A stretch of DNA of 64,000 nucleotides from RPRC01 sp034933285 (GTDB lineage: Bacteria > Desulfobacterota > Desulfuromonadia > Geobacterales > Geobacteraceae): the NCBI GenBank assembly GCA_034933285.1, contig JAYFNT010000008.1:1-64000 (forward strand). The letters are read 5' to 3'. The position numbers and the translations under genes are program-made. Numbering within the stretch: the first letter of the stretch is position 1; every line of letters starts with the position of its first letter. Below are positions 25,629 to 34,315 of the stretch, piece after piece. Under the pieces are notes generated by a model. The model made no database searches, was not told the origin of the DNA, and saw only the letters and a list, made by a program, of their open reading frames with translations.

Positions 25629-27029
25629 TTACTCAGCCGGGGCGACTTCAGGACGAGCAGAATCATCCCCGCCATTCTTGCACGGTGTGAAACCCTTTCG
25701 TTTCAGGAGGAAACGGTTAGTCTCCGCAGCTATCACACCCGACAGCGCAATGAGAGCAATAAGGTTCGGCACTGCCATGAGGCCGTTCATCACGTCTGCA
25801 AAGTTCCACACCAGGTCGAGCTTTACGCTTGCGCCGATGAACACGAAACACGAGTACAGGAGCCGATAAGGAAGCAGCGCCTTGACCCCCAGGAGGTACT
25901 CAAGGCATTTTTCACCGTAGTAGGCCCAGCCGATAATGGTGGAATAAGCGAAAAAAATGATGCCGAAGGAGACGATGAATCCACCCCAGGACCCGGGCAG
26001 GCCGGAATCGAAAGCCGATTTGGTGAGAGCGGAAACTTTCGCGCCGGAATGCCAGGCGCCGGTGACTATAAGCACCAGCCCGGTCATGGTGCAGACGACT
26101 ATGGTGTCGATGAATGTTCCGGTCATGGATACCAGGGCCTGCTCGCACGGCTCGTTGGTCTTGGCTGCGGCCGCCGCGATTGGTGCGCTCCCCATACCCG
26201 ATTCATTGGAAAAGACCCCCCGCGAAACCCCCTTCTGGACAGCAAGCATGGCAGCCGAACCCAGAAACCCGCCAGTGGCGGCCGTGCCGGTGAAGGCATC
26301 GTGAAACACCGTTATCAGCGCACCCGGGATATGGGATGAATACCTGAAAAGGATAGCCAGGCAACCTGTCACGTACACTACCGCCATTACCGGCACCATG
26401 ACAGCGGAAACCCGTCCGATGTTCTTTACCCCGCCGAGGATTACCAGACCGGTCAGGACTGCCAGGACAATACCGCTGACCGCAGGGCTCAGACCCACGC
26501 TTTCCTCCAGGTTACCAGCGACCGCATTGGCCTGGACCATGTTGCCGATGCCGAAGGCCGCAATGGAGCCGAACAGGGCGAACAAAACCCCCAGCCATTT
26601 CAATCCCAGTCCCTTCTCGATATAATACATGGGGCCGCCGCACATCTCGCCTTTTTCATCCTGCAGCCTGTATTTTACAGCCAGCACCCCTTCCCCGTAC
26701 TTTGTGGCCATGCCGAAAGCCGCAGTGATCCACATCCAGAACAATGCGCCCGGCCCGCCAACAGAAATTGCAGTCGCCACGCCCACTATGTTTCCGGTGC
26801 CTATGGTTGCGGCCAGTGCCACCATGAGCGCCTGAAAGTGGCTTATGTCACCCTTCTCGTTGGACTTTGGCTTGGCGAATGTTTCATAGAGCGCATGCGG
26901 AAGCATGAACACCTGGAGCAGGCGAAGCCGTATCGTGAGCAGAATTCCGGTTCCGACCAGGAGCACCAGCAGGGGGAGCCCCCATACATACCCGCTCAAA
27001 ATTGAGAAGAAGCTGTTCAATTCGTTCAT
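25629..27029 (-). CDS. Sodium:alanine/glycine symporter, AGCS family
   Basis: The 466-residue protein has about eleven membrane helices and the family signatures GTGNIVGVATAISVGGPGALFWMW and NESGMGSAPIAAAAA. It would import alanine or glycine with sodium at the inner membrane. The ATG follows GAGGTAG by four bases. It is a single gene, convergent with lutBA (25-bp gap), so regulation is independent. Confidence 0.95.
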   Translation of the reverse strand: MNELNSFFSILSGYVWGLPLLVLLVGTGILLTIRLRLLQVFMLPHALYETFAKPKSNEKGDISHFQALMVALAATIGTGNIVGVATAISVGGPGALFWMWITAAFGMATKYGEGVLAVKYRLQDEKGEMCGGPMYYIEKGLGLKWLGVLFALFGSIAAFGIGNMVQANAVAGNLEESVGLSPAVSGIVLAVLTGLVILGGVKNIGRVSAVMVPVMAVVYVTGCLAILFRYSSHIPGALITVFHDAFTGTAATGGFLGSAAMLAVQKGVSRGVFSNESGMGSAPIAAAAAKTNEPCEQALVSMTGTFIDTIVVCTMTGLVLIVTGAWHSGAKVSALTKSAFDSGLPGSWGGFIVSFGIIFFAYSTIIGWAYYGEKCLEYLLGVKALLPYRLLYSCFVFIGASVKLDLVWNFADVMNGLMAVPNLIALIALSGVIAAETNRFLLKRKGFTPCKNGGDDSARPEVAPAE

Positions 27030-27432
27030 CCGACTACCTCATCTATTGTATTTCCAGGCCCGGAGACAGCGACAATGATTCGAATCCTGTCAGAAGCGCA
27101 GCCTGGTTTAACCGCATCATGCCGGGAAATACCGCCGAATACAAATTTTTGCTACAGAAAATATTCCTGATGTCGACAAGTAATTGTATCGGCATATTCG
27201 GGTGAATACTGTAGATATCCTTTGCGGAGATGTCAACGACGTTCTTGCCGTCCCGATTGTCGTGTCCAAATGGTTTGAAGCGAACGCCATGCATTGGCAA
27301 ACATATACAGACAGCTCATGAATTTGCATATTATTAAAGAACTGGTAACATATATTCCGTTCGGTCACTGATTGTCTGACACGCAACGTAAATCATTTGA
27401 CAGAGGAGGAACCGTTTTCGTATGCTCTTTAA
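27030..27432. other. Intergenic region upstream of the AGCS symporter and YkgJ genes
   Basis: These 403 bp have no convincing coding frame and fairly high A+T at 27290-27370. The right end holds a -35-like TTGACA (27397-27402), a loose -10 TATGCT (27421-27426), the ribosome site GAGGAGG (27403-27409) and a four-codon leader frame. Confidence 0.5.
27397..27426 (+). promoter_or_regulatory. Possible promoter of the YkgJ/HD-GYP pair
   Basis: TTGACA (27397-27402), an 18-bp spacer and TATGCT (27421-27426) precede the YkgJ start at 27433. The -10 is weak and so close to the start codon that a leaderless transcript would result. That conflicts with the ribosome site upstream, so I hold this loosely. 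Confidence 0.3.
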
Positions 27433-27436
27433 ATGA
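27422..27436 (+). CDS. Possible four-codon leader frame before the YkgJ gene
   Basis: ATG at 27422 begins a frame of four sense codons (M-L-F-K) whose TGA overlaps the ATG of the next gene (ATGA). The only strong ribosome site, GAGGAGG at 27403-27409, is 12 bases before this ATG but 23 before the gene start at 27433. Translation of the next gene may therefore be coupled to the mini-frame. It could equally be chance. Confidence 0.25.
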   Translation: MLFK

Positions 27437-27735
27437 AAAAGCGCGAGATACTACGGCAAGACTGGGAAAGCCTCTGTAATAAATGCGGTTTATGCTGCTT
27501 TGAAAAAATCGAGGATGAGCATGGAACAATTTTTTTCACCTCTACTCCCTGCCGGTACCTGGATGTGGTGACAAGAGAATGCAAAATATATCCTCGCAGG
27601 TTCGAAATTTACCCTGAGTGCATGCAATTGACGGAAACACTGGTAAGGGAACTCTCCTGGCTTCACGATGAGTGCGGGTATCGGAAGGCGCTCGGCATCA
27701 GGAATACCGGAAAACCAGGGAGGCGAAAGGTTTAA
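27433..27735 (+). CDS. YkgJ-family cysteine-cluster protein
   Basis: The 100-residue protein has LCNKCGLCCFEKI (CxxCxxCC) near the N-terminus and further cysteines in CRYLDVVTRECKIYPRRFEIYPECM, the pattern of the YkgJ/UPF0260 putative zinc- or iron-binding family. No catalytic role is established for the family. One base separates its stop from the start of the REC-HD-GYP gene, so the two are co-transcribed and probably coupled. Confidence 0.82.
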   Translation: MKKREILRQDWESLCNKCGLCCFEKIEDEHGTIFFTSTPCRYLDVVTRECKIYPRRFEIYPECMQLTETLVRELSWLHDECGYRKALGIRNTGKPGRRKV

Positions 27736-27736
27736 G

Positions 27737-28843
27737 ATGACAAATGATACAAAAACAACCACGGTCCTGGTTGTCGATGATGATATGTACGTACTCGAAT
27801 CGGTTGTTGCTCTTCTGGGACAGTTCGGTTACTCGGTAATACCGTGCCGGAACGGTGAAGAAGCACTTCAGAAGATCCAGTGCACGGATCTTGACGCGAT
27901 TCTGACCGACATAAAGATGCCCGTAATGTCCGGCATAGAACTGCTGGAAATAGTTCACAACCTGAACCCCGACATCCCGGTCATACTGATGACGGCATAC
28001 GCGGAACTCGACATCGCGGTGGAAGCAGTCAAGAAGGGCGCATTCGATTTCATCATAAAACCCTACAAGCCCACCTATCTTCTCCACTCCATCGAAAAGG
28101 GCGTCAAGTACAACCGACTCGTCCAGATGGAAAAGAATTACAAATTCATGCTTCAGGACATGGTGGAAAAAAAGACCAGGGAACTGGCAGATGCCCTGAT
28201 GATGGTTAAGAACATCAGCATTGAAATCATAGAGCGGCTGACGGCAGTGGCCGAATTCAGGGACACGGATACCGGTTCGCATATTGCCAGGATCGGATTG
28301 TATGCCAGCAAACTTTCACGTTATCTCGATCTTTCCCCCGATTTCATCGAAAATATTGCCTTTGCCAGCCCGATGCATGATCTGGGCAAGATCGGAATAT
28401 CCGATAATATCCTGCTGAAACCCGGAAGCCTGACCAAGGAAGAGTTCGAAATAATGAAAGCCCACACGACCATTGGCGAGAAGATGCTGTCCGGGTCTTC
28501 GTACCCGGTGTTGAGGATGGCCAGCTCAATTGCTCTGAACCACCACGAACGATGGGACGGCAGCGGGTACCCCCGCGGGCTGAAGGGCGAGGAAATACCC
28601 ATTGAGGGCAGAATAGTCATGCTGGTGGACCAGTACGACGCTCTCAGAAGCAGGCGACCTTACAAGGATGCCGAAAATCACACAAATGTCGTAAAGATAA
28701 TAACCGCAGGGGATGGAAGGACCAAACCGGTACATTTCGACCCTCAGGTCCTCGACGCCTTCAAAGCTCTCTCCGATGAATTCGAACAGATATACAACGC
28801 AAATCAGGATGCAAAATATCCTATCGCACCATTGAGGATATAA
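27737..28843 (+). CDS. REC-HD-GYP response regulator, c-di-GMP phosphodiesterase
   Basis: The 368-residue protein has a receiver (DDD 14-16, Asp58 in LTDIKMP, Lys108-Pro109), a coiled-coil linker (about 125-160) and an HD-GYP domain. The metal and signature residues are present: His182 (GSHIARIG), His214-Asp215 (MHDLGKIGI), HHERWDGSGYPRGLKG, and DQYDALRSRRPYK. It should hydrolyse c-di-GMP to pGpG or GMP when phosphorylated. No kinase is adjacent. It is followed by a strong terminator and forms the degrading counterpart to the GGDEF enzyme at 13.6-15.3 kb. Confidence 0.95.
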   Translation: MTNDTKTTTVLVVDDDMYVLESVVALLGQFGYSVIPCRNGEEALQKIQCTDLDAILTDIKMPVMSGIELLEIVHNLNPDIPVILMTAYAELDIAVEAVKKGAFDFIIKPYKPTYLLHSIEKGVKYNRLVQMEKNYKFMLQDMVEKKTRELADALMMVKNISIEIIERLTAVAEFRDTDTGSHIARIGLYASKLSRYLDLSPDFIENIAFASPMHDLGKIGISDNILLKPGSLTKEEFEIMKAHTTIGEKMLSGSSYPVLRMASSIALNHHERWDGSGYPRGLKGEEIPIEGRIVMLVDQYDALRSRRPYKDAENHTNVVKIITAGDGRTKPVHFDPQVLDAFKALSDEFEQIYNANQDAKYPIAPLRI

Positions 28844-28846
28844 ACG

Positions 28847-28881
28847 AAAAAACCGGCGTCGCTTTGCGACGCCGGTTTTTT
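28847..28881. terminator. Bidirectional intrinsic terminator
   Basis: A perfect 16-bp stem, AAAAAACCGGCGTCGC (28847-28862) with its complement at 28866-28881, has a 3-base loop and A/T runs on both sides. It serves the HD-GYP gene on the plus strand and the NlpC/P60 gene on the minus strand. Confidence 0.93.
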
Positions 28882-28908
28882 CGTCCGGGACTATTCTCCC
28901 TTATCCAG

Positions 28909-29955
28909 TCAATTATTAAGCCCCAGATCAAGTGCATCGTTTTTCAACACATCTTCATCTTTCTCCACTGCTATCTCGGTGCCGGCAAACAAATCATCCA
29001 GACGTACAGATTCCGGGTTTATCTTGGAATACCTTTTTGCTCCAATGAAGCGCGAGCGGTAATAAGGTGTGTTCATGGACGATATGACAACTTTGCGATC
29101 TCTTGAGGAGGCGTGGATCATTTTGTTTTCACCCAGATAGATTCCCACGTGGGAAGGATATGGGGCATAGGTACGAAAGAAAACCAAATCGCCTTTCTGC
29201 AGATCATAGGTAGTTACCGGTTCGCCCGTTCCGAACTGTTCTCTTGCCGTCCGCGGCAGGTTTATGTTCAGGTCCCGGAAAACATGCTGGACGAAACTCG
29301 AGCAGTCAAGCCCGTTGCGGCTGTTTCCGCCAAAACGGTACCGGGTACCCAGAAAACTGAACGCGGTCGTCTTGAGTTTCTTTGAAGCGTCTGTCGTCAA
29401 CTCGAGGTTCTTGGACAGGTCAACAGTCTGTTCCTGCTCGACATCAGTCAGTTCCGCAAGCGTCCGTTCATACTCTTCATTGGTGAAAAGGCGGGTATTC
29501 GTCCGGGCAATCCTGACTGTTTCTTTGGGCGAGCTTTCCTCGGACGGCGCCGCTTCCCTCAGGGCCAGGACGCTGCCGGGCTTCAGTTTCTTTCCGTGGA
29601 TCCGGTTGAGGCGCTTCAGTTCAGCCACTGAAATGCCGGACTTCCGCGCAATCAGGGCTATCGTATCGCCCTTTCGAACCTTGTAGACATTGCCCCTAAC
29701 CTTCTGGGGCGCTGAATGACGGTCAACCGAAGAAGTAACCGTTCTGGGAGGAATCACGATTCTCGAGCCGGGTTTCAGTTGCTTGTCAACCAGGTTGTTC
29801 GCTGACTTTATATCCTGGACGGATACGTGGTACTTCTTGGCAAGTGCATAGAGGCTGTCTTTCTTTTTTACCACATGAGTCTTTGCTGCCAGAGCAAGAG
29901 ACGGGAAGGTTACAAGGAATATGCATACCACCATAAACCGAATGCAGTTATTCAT
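28909..29955 (-). CDS. Secreted LysM-LysM-NlpC/P60 peptidoglycan endopeptidase
   Basis: The ATG at 29955 (MNNCIRFMVVCIFLVTFPSL) follows AAAGGGGGG and opens a clear signal peptide ending ALA. The 348-residue protein has two LysM domains (about residues 26-70 and 90-134) that bind cell wall. The NlpC/P60 domain (about 195-310) has catalytic Cys218 (GLDCSSF), His269 (PSHVGIY) and His281 (MIHASS). It would cut peptide stems, typically the D-Glu/diamino-acid bond. It is monocistronic and ends at the shared terminator. Confidence 0.93.
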   Translation of the reverse strand: MNNCIRFMVVCIFLVTFPSLALAAKTHVVKKKDSLYALAKKYHVSVQDIKSANNLVDKQLKPGSRIVIPPRTVTSSVDRHSAPQKVRGNVYKVRKGDTIALIARKSGISVAELKRLNRIHGKKLKPGSVLALREAAPSEESSPKETVRIARTNTRLFTNEEYERTLAELTDVEQEQTVDLSKNLELTTDASKKLKTTAFSFLGTRYRFGGNSRNGLDCSSFVQHVFRDLNINLPRTAREQFGTGEPVTTYDLQKGDLVFFRTYAPYPSHVGIYLGENKMIHASSRDRKVVISSMNTPYYRSRFIGAKRYSKINPESVRLDDLFAGTEIAVEKDEDVLKNDALDLGLNN

Positions 29956-30054
29956 TCGCCCCCCTTTCCTTGTTTTACAATGCATAACGTAATTTTAAAA
30001 ACCGTGTTTTTATACACCAGAAACCGGTCTTTGTCAACCCCTAAGGACAAGGGG

Positions 30055-31461
30055 CTATTTGCCCAGCACCAGACGCACTCGGACATGGTCATCATTCATG
30101 ATCCGGAGTTGAGCCGGCGGATCAAGTCTTTTTTCAACAGTAAAAGATCTTTCCATGCCGCTGACCTGAATTTCATCCGTCCTGATGTTTTCCATGCGCG
30201 AAAGCACCGACTCAGGCCCTTCCACCATTACCTGCGACGGTTGGGTCCTGATTCTTTTTATCCTGAGATTTTCAGCCGGGGTACCGGAAACACGGGCTTC
30301 GACACGCAACAGCTTGCGCTGTTTCCTTTCGACCGAAACGCGAAGCGCGGCAGGCCTGATCCTTGCGATCTGCACCCCGGAGGGAAGGTTGAAATCCTCT
30401 TTCCTGACCATTACGAGATTACTCCCTTCCTTGATTCCGCCCAGGTCTACCTGGGCAGCGACTTCTCCTTCTTTTGGCAGGGGAATCAGGCTGGAAACCG
30501 TTTTCAGCTGCAATTCCACCTGGTCCTGGGAACTCTTGCTGAAAATCATCGACTCGGGCAAATTGCGGAACTGTATCGGCGCGTTGACCGTAACGAGTTC
30601 TCCCTGCCGCGCGGTAACGATGAGCCAGCATACTGTAACCAGGCCGACGGTTGCCAGTTTCGGCCAGAAGTTTCCGCAGATCCTCTTAGCCAGTGAAATA
30701 TGTGTAGGCACCTGAGCCCGTGGTGCAAGAAGGCTGAGTAACAGCTCAACGAGCTGGGTAGTTGATTCGACCTTTCGCAGTTCGCCGGAGAGTGCCAAAG
30801 TGACTTCGCCCCGCTCCTCGGACACAATAACGACAATCGCGTCGGAGCGTTCGGACAGCCCCAATCCAGCCCTGTGGCGGGTTCCGAAATAGTGGGGGAT
30901 ATCGGTCCTTGTGGAAAGGGGGAGGTGGCATGAAGCCAGGGCAATCCTGCCGTTTCTTATGATCAGGGCTCCATCATGCAAAGGCGATCCTTCAAAAAAA
31001 ATGCTGCCTATGATCTGTCCGGTAATGGCCGAGTCGATATTGATGCCGTTTGAAAGGTATTCATCTATGGGTTCTTCGCGCTGAATAACTATGATGGCGC
31101 CTGTTCTGGAACCAGCAAGGGAGAATACTGCGTCAGAAAACTCTCCCGGCTCGAGATGCTGCCCCTGATCCTGGCGACCGAACAAACCATGCAGTGGGCT
31201 TATGCGGTAGAGGGCCTGGCGTATCTCCGCCTGAAAGATGACGATTATCAGGACGAAGAGCACCGTTCCCAGTTCCTGGAGTATCCAGCTGGTCATGAAA
31301 AAACCCAGGTTCTTGGTTATCAGGTATATGACCCCCAGAAAACCGAGGCCCACCACGACCTGAAAGGCCTTGGTTTTCCTGAACCAGCCGTAAAGATTGT
31401 ACGCAATGAAACTCATTATGATGATATCAGCAATATCCTGCCAACGGATTACTGGGGTCAC
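30055..31461 (-). CDS. cdaA: CdaA-type diadenylate cyclase fused to a YbbR domain
   Basis: The GTG start has AAGGAG five bases upstream. The 468-residue protein has N-terminal membrane helices (about residues 10-80) and a DAC (DisA_N) domain with the active-site motifs PLHDGA (Asp163-Ala165) and GTRHRAGLG (Arg195-Arg197). A further membrane helix lies near 268-285. A periplasmic YbbR-like region with repeated beta segments (about 295-466) completes it. CdaA makes c-di-AMP. In Firmicutes it is controlled by a separate YbbR protein (CdaR) encoded next door; here both parts are in one chain. The usual neighbour glmM is not adjacent. Confidence 0.92.
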   Translation of the reverse strand: MTPVIRWQDIADIIIMSFIAYNLYGWFRKTKAFQVVVGLGFLGVIYLITKNLGFFMTSWILQELGTVLFVLIIVIFQAEIRQALYRISPLHGLFGRQDQGQHLEPGEFSDAVFSLAGSRTGAIIVIQREEPIDEYLSNGINIDSAITGQIIGSIFFEGSPLHDGALIIRNGRIALASCHLPLSTRTDIPHYFGTRHRAGLGLSERSDAIVVIVSEERGEVTLALSGELRKVESTTQLVELLLSLLAPRAQVPTHISLAKRICGNFWPKLATVGLVTVCWLIVTARQGELVTVNAPIQFRNLPESMIFSKSSQDQVELQLKTVSSLIPLPKEGEVAAQVDLGGIKEGSNLVMVRKEDFNLPSGVQIARIRPAALRVSVERKQRKLLRVEARVSGTPAENLRIKRIRTQPSQVMVEGPESVLSRMENIRTDEIQVSGMERSFTVEKRLDPPAQLRIMNDDHVRVRLVLGK

Positions 31462-31568
31462 GGCGACTCCTTATGGTGCATGCTTCGATAGTGTGTTATG
31501 ATGCCGCTGCCGGTACCGGCGCCGCAAAATATTCTTACCGTTGAACTCGGGTGCGAAGGACAATCACG

Positions 31569-32291
31569 ATGCTCGGAAATTCGGAAAAAACCGGACAGAT
31601 CAGGGATATGTTCGGGAAAATAGCTCCCCGCTATGATTTTCTCAACCGTTTGCTCAGCTTGGGCATAGACAGAAGATGGCGTCGAGCGGCAGTAAAAAAA
31701 ATACAGGCCCGGGAAAAGAGCCTGGTTCTCGACATAGCGACCGGCACCGGTGACATGATTCTGGAAGCCGCTTCCTTACTGCCATCTCCCGCAAGATTAG
31801 TAGGCGTGGACTTTTGCCAGGAGATGATAGCTCATGCGAAAGAAAAAACCGCTTCGTCCCCCTGCCGGCCGGGCATCGATCTCGGAATAGCATCATGCGA
31901 AGCCCTTCCCTTCCGGGAAAACACCTTTGACGCCGCCTGCATAAGTTTCGGGATCAGGAACGTTGTGGACAGGGACATGGGGTTGCGGGAAATCCTCCGG
32001 GTGCTGCGTCCGGGAGGCAGACTCGTAATACTCGAGTTCTCAAAGCCGAATTCGGCTTTTTTCAGGGCCGCTTACTACCTGTACTTTCGACGCATACTTC
32101 CGGCAATCGGCGGATTGTTCTCCGATTCCCGCGCCTATCGTTACCTGCCGGAGTCGGTGCTCGATTTCCCTGACCGGGAAGGTTTCAAGTCGCAGATGAC
32201 GGCTTCAGGTTTCACAGCTGTCAGCCATACCGATCTGACTTACGGCATCGTTACTGTCTACGTTGGTGAAAAACCACTCATTTCTTCTTGA
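31569..32291 (+). CDS. ubiE: Demethylmenaquinone/2-methoxy-benzoquinol methyltransferase UbiE/MenG
   Basis: The 240-residue protein starts at ATG 31569 after GAAGGA. It has the signature FGKIAPRYDFLNRLLSLGIDRRWR, the SAM motif DIATGTGD, FGIRNVVDRDMGLREILRVL and LEFSKPN. It performs the last methylation of menaquinone (and ubiquinone where present); a menaquinone role fits this type of organism. It diverges from cdaA, and its 3' end overlaps the convergent HTH gene by 14 bp. Confidence 0.95.
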   Translation: MLGNSEKTGQIRDMFGKIAPRYDFLNRLLSLGIDRRWRRAAVKKIQAREKSLVLDIATGTGDMILEAASLLPSPARLVGVDFCQEMIAHAKEKTASSPCRPGIDLGIASCEALPFRENTFDAACISFGIRNVVDRDMGLREILRVLRPGGRLVILEFSKPNSAFFRAAYYLYFRRILPAIGGLFSDSRAYRYLPESVLDFPDREGFKSQMTASGFTAVSHTDLTYGIVTVYVGEKPLISS

Positions 32292-32463
32292 TGAGTTCTC
32301 CCATCTTCAGCTCGAGATCGTCACCGTTCACGGCCACCACCTTCGTGCCCCGCTGCTCGCTGCGAACCAGTCCTTCTTCAACCCAATGAAATATCGTGGA
32401 TTTGGGCACCCCGAATTTCGCTTCGGCCTCTTCAGGCGTATACCAAGTTTTCGAGATGGACAT
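32278..32463 (-). CDS. Small helix-turn-helix (MerR/excisionase-type) DNA-binding protein
   Basis: The ATG at 32463 (MSISKTWYTPEEAEAKFGVP) has AAAGGAGA nine bases upstream; an ATG at 32484 has none. The 61-residue protein has the winged HTH pattern YTPEEAEAKFGVPKSTIFHWVEEG followed by a positively charged tail. Such proteins resemble helix_turn_helix_17 or excisionase domains. No phage genes are nearby, so a chromosomal regulatory role is likelier. The target is unknown. Confidence 0.75.
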   Translation of the reverse strand: MSISKTWYTPEEAEAKFGVPKSTIFHWVEEGLVRSEQRGTKVVAVNGDDLELKMGELIKKK

Positions 32464-32666
32464 TTCAATAGATCTCCTTTCCATGCTGGAAAAATCAGTA
32501 TAACCGGATTGACAACGCTGACAACAAAAAAAATCCTTCTCAGCGCCATGATGCCGCCGGTAGCAGCGGAAGCCCGGATCTCCCCCCCCCCTTTACTTGA
32601 CAGTTTCCGCCATTTTCTGTATAAAAGTTGCTGATCTTGTTGAACTCAAGCAACCGGGGTGGACAA

Positions 32667-32972
32667 TTGTTCTTGGCGGCAAATTTTCTGACAGCAGTCG
32701 GGAGAGTACTGGAAATAGTGCTCACCCTCTATATGTACATCATTATTGCCCGGGCAATTGTTTCCTGGGTAAATGCCGACCCCTACAACCCGATTGTCAA
32801 CTTTCTCTACAAAGTCACGGAGCCGGTACTGTTCCAGGTCAGAAAAAGGCTTCCGCCTCTGGGAGGAGTTGACCTTTCGCCCCTTGTCGTACTGCTTGTC
32901 ATTTATTTTCTACAGAAATTCGTCGTTGATTCAATTCTTCAACTGAGCGCCCGGATGATGCTCAACATGTGA
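32667..32972 (+). CDS. YggT-family membrane protein
   Basis: The product has two hydrophobic segments flanking IVSWVNADPYNPIVNFLYKVTEPVL, the YggT signature. A TTG start at 32667, after GGGGTGG, gives the usual length of 101 residues; an in-frame start at 32628 is possible. YggT proteins lie next to divIVA and yggU in many bacteria and have an ill-defined role in envelope or osmotic physiology. The gene overlaps none and ends 8 bases before the divIVA start. Confidence 0.8.
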   Translation: MFLAANFLTAVGRVLEIVLTLYMYIIIARAIVSWVNADPYNPIVNFLYKVTEPVLFQVRKRLPPLGGVDLSPLVVLLVIYFLQKFVVDSILQLSARMMLNM

Positions 32973-32980
32973 GGTTTTCA

Positions 32981-33442
32981 GTGAAAATCACCCCTCTCGA
33001 CATCCAGCAGCAACAATTCAAGGGAAAAATCTTTGGCGGGCTCAACCCTGACGAAGTGGACACCTTCCTCCAGGCCGTGGCCAAGGAAATGGAAAACCTG
33101 AGCAGGGAAAACGCCAGCCTCAGGGAGGCCGTGCAGAGAAGCGCGTCCGAAGCGGAAATCATGGAGCAGCGGGAAAAGGACCTGCGGGACACATTGCTGG
33201 CAGCCAACAAGATAAGCGATGACATGAAGAACAACGCACGAAAGGAAGCGGATCTGATAATCGCCGAAGCCGAAATCAAGGCGGAAAAAATCGTCGCCGA
33301 TGCTGAAAACAGGCTCGTTCAGATGGAGAATGACCTTCAGGAGCTGCGCAGGCAGAAAATCCAGTTCGAGAGTTCATTTCGCTCCATGCTCGATTCCTGC
33401 CTGAAGATGATCTCTATTAATGAACAAAACGATCAAGCATAA
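32981..33442 (+). CDS. divIVA: DivIVA-domain protein
   Basis: GTG at 32981 is chosen because GTGAGG lies six bases upstream and the product then opens MKITPLDIQQQQFKGKIFGG, the standard DivIVA start. The 153-residue protein has the N-terminal lipid-binding domain (GLNPDEVDTFLQAV) and a long coiled coil (about residues 30-145). DivIVA proteins bind curved membrane at poles or septa and recruit division or growth factors. Its 3' end overlaps yggU by 23 bases. Confidence 0.9.
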   Translation: MKITPLDIQQQQFKGKIFGGLNPDEVDTFLQAVAKEMENLSRENASLREAVQRSASEAEIMEQREKDLRDTLLAANKISDDMKNNARKEADLIIAEAEIKAEKIVADAENRLVQMENDLQELRRQKIQFESSFRSMLDSCLKMISINEQNDQA

Positions 33443-33755
33443 CGGAAACACTGAATTTTCAATCACCCAGGATAACAATGGAGTAAAGTTCTCGATCTAC
33501 GTTCAGCCGAAAGCTTCACGCAATGAAATCTGCGGACTGAACGGCAGCGAACTCAAGGTGCGTCTGACATCTCCTCCTGTTGACGGTGCGGCAAACAAGC
33601 TCTGTCAGGAATTCCTCGCCAAGCTTTTCCGGGTAGCCAAATCGAATGTACGCATCGTCAGCGGAGAAAAATCGCGCCACAAGACCGTGGCAGTTGAGGG
33701 GATCTGCAAAGATTCGGTCATGAAACTGCTCACAACATGCAAGACGGAGGATTGA
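33420..33755 (+). CDS. yggU: DUF167 / YggU-family protein
   Basis: The 111-residue protein has the family core FSIYVQPKASRNEICGLNGSELKVRLTSPPVDGAANKLCQEFLA, then VRIVSGEKSRHKTV. Small YggU proteins are of unknown biochemical function. It overlaps divIVA by 23 bases, and a GTG-started CBS gene follows directly, so the genes are one operon. Confidence 0.9.
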   Translation: MNKTIKHNGNTEFSITQDNNGVKFSIYVQPKASRNEICGLNGSELKVRLTSPPVDGAANKLCQEFLAKLFRVAKSNVRIVSGEKSRHKTVAVEGICKDSVMKLLTTCKTED

Positions 33756-34256
33756 GTGAAAGCTAAAGATATCATGGTCTCGGATGTTCCGACTGTTTCC
33801 AGGAAAGCATCACTGAAAGAGGCAATCCTGTTGCTGAAAAAAAATTACGGGGACAAGAGCTTTCTGAATGCAGCCCCTGGACTGGTGGTCGTAAATGACT
33901 GGGGAGAACTTGCCGGGGTACTGACCCCCCTCACAGTCATCACTTCTCTCCTTGAGCTCGCAAAGGCCATGGATCCCGCGGAGCAGGACAGGGATGATTT
34001 TTTCGACATCCTGTGCGAGAGCATAGTGGACAAAACAGTTGAAGACGTAATGGAACGGGAACCTCTTTCAGTCACTGAAGAAGCACGCGCCCTTGAAATA
34101 GCCGACCTGTTCGTGAAACATCGCTATCACAGGCTTCCCGTCGTCCGCGATAAAAAGGTGGTAGGCATTATCTACCGAACGCCGCTTTTGTTCTCCATGA
34201 CCGGGTGTATATGCAAAAACGGAAACAAATCGAATCCGTCCACCCAAAAGGGTTGA
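33756..34256 (+). CDS. CBS-domain protein
   Basis: The 166-residue protein starts at GTG 33756, five bases after GGAGG and directly after the yggU stop. It contains two CBS motifs (KAKDIMVSDVPTVSRKASL at the start, and TVEDVMEREPLSVTEEARAL through HRYHRLPVVRDKKVVGII). CBS pairs bind adenosyl nucleotides and usually regulate a partner. No effector domain is present. Its stop codon lies within the -35 box of the next gene's promoter. Confidence 0.9.
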   Translation: MKAKDIMVSDVPTVSRKASLKEAILLLKKNYGDKSFLNAAPGLVVVNDWGELAGVLTPLTVITSLLELAKAMDPAEQDRDDFFDILCESIVDKTVEDVMEREPLSVTEEARALEIADLFVKHRYHRLPVVRDKKVVGIIYRTPLLFSMTGCICKNGNKSNPSTQKG

Positions 34257-34282
34257 CAAAACAGCCGGACTCTCCTTATATT
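34253..34282 (+). promoter_or_regulatory. Promoter of the FmdB-type zinc-ribbon gene
   Basis: TTGACA (34253-34258), an 18-bp spacer and TATATT (34277-34282) are followed by AGGAGG (34301-34306) and the ATG at 34316. The -35 box overlaps the stop codon of the CBS gene. Confidence 0.75.
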
Positions 34283-34315
34283 TTTAAAGGTAACAACATC
34301 AGGAGGTAAATAGCA

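Noticed and set aside
27080..27110. GATTCGAATC stretch resembling a tRNA T-arm
   Set aside because: It is a self-complementary decamer without the 5-bp stem, anticodon arm or acceptor stem of a tRNA on either strand.
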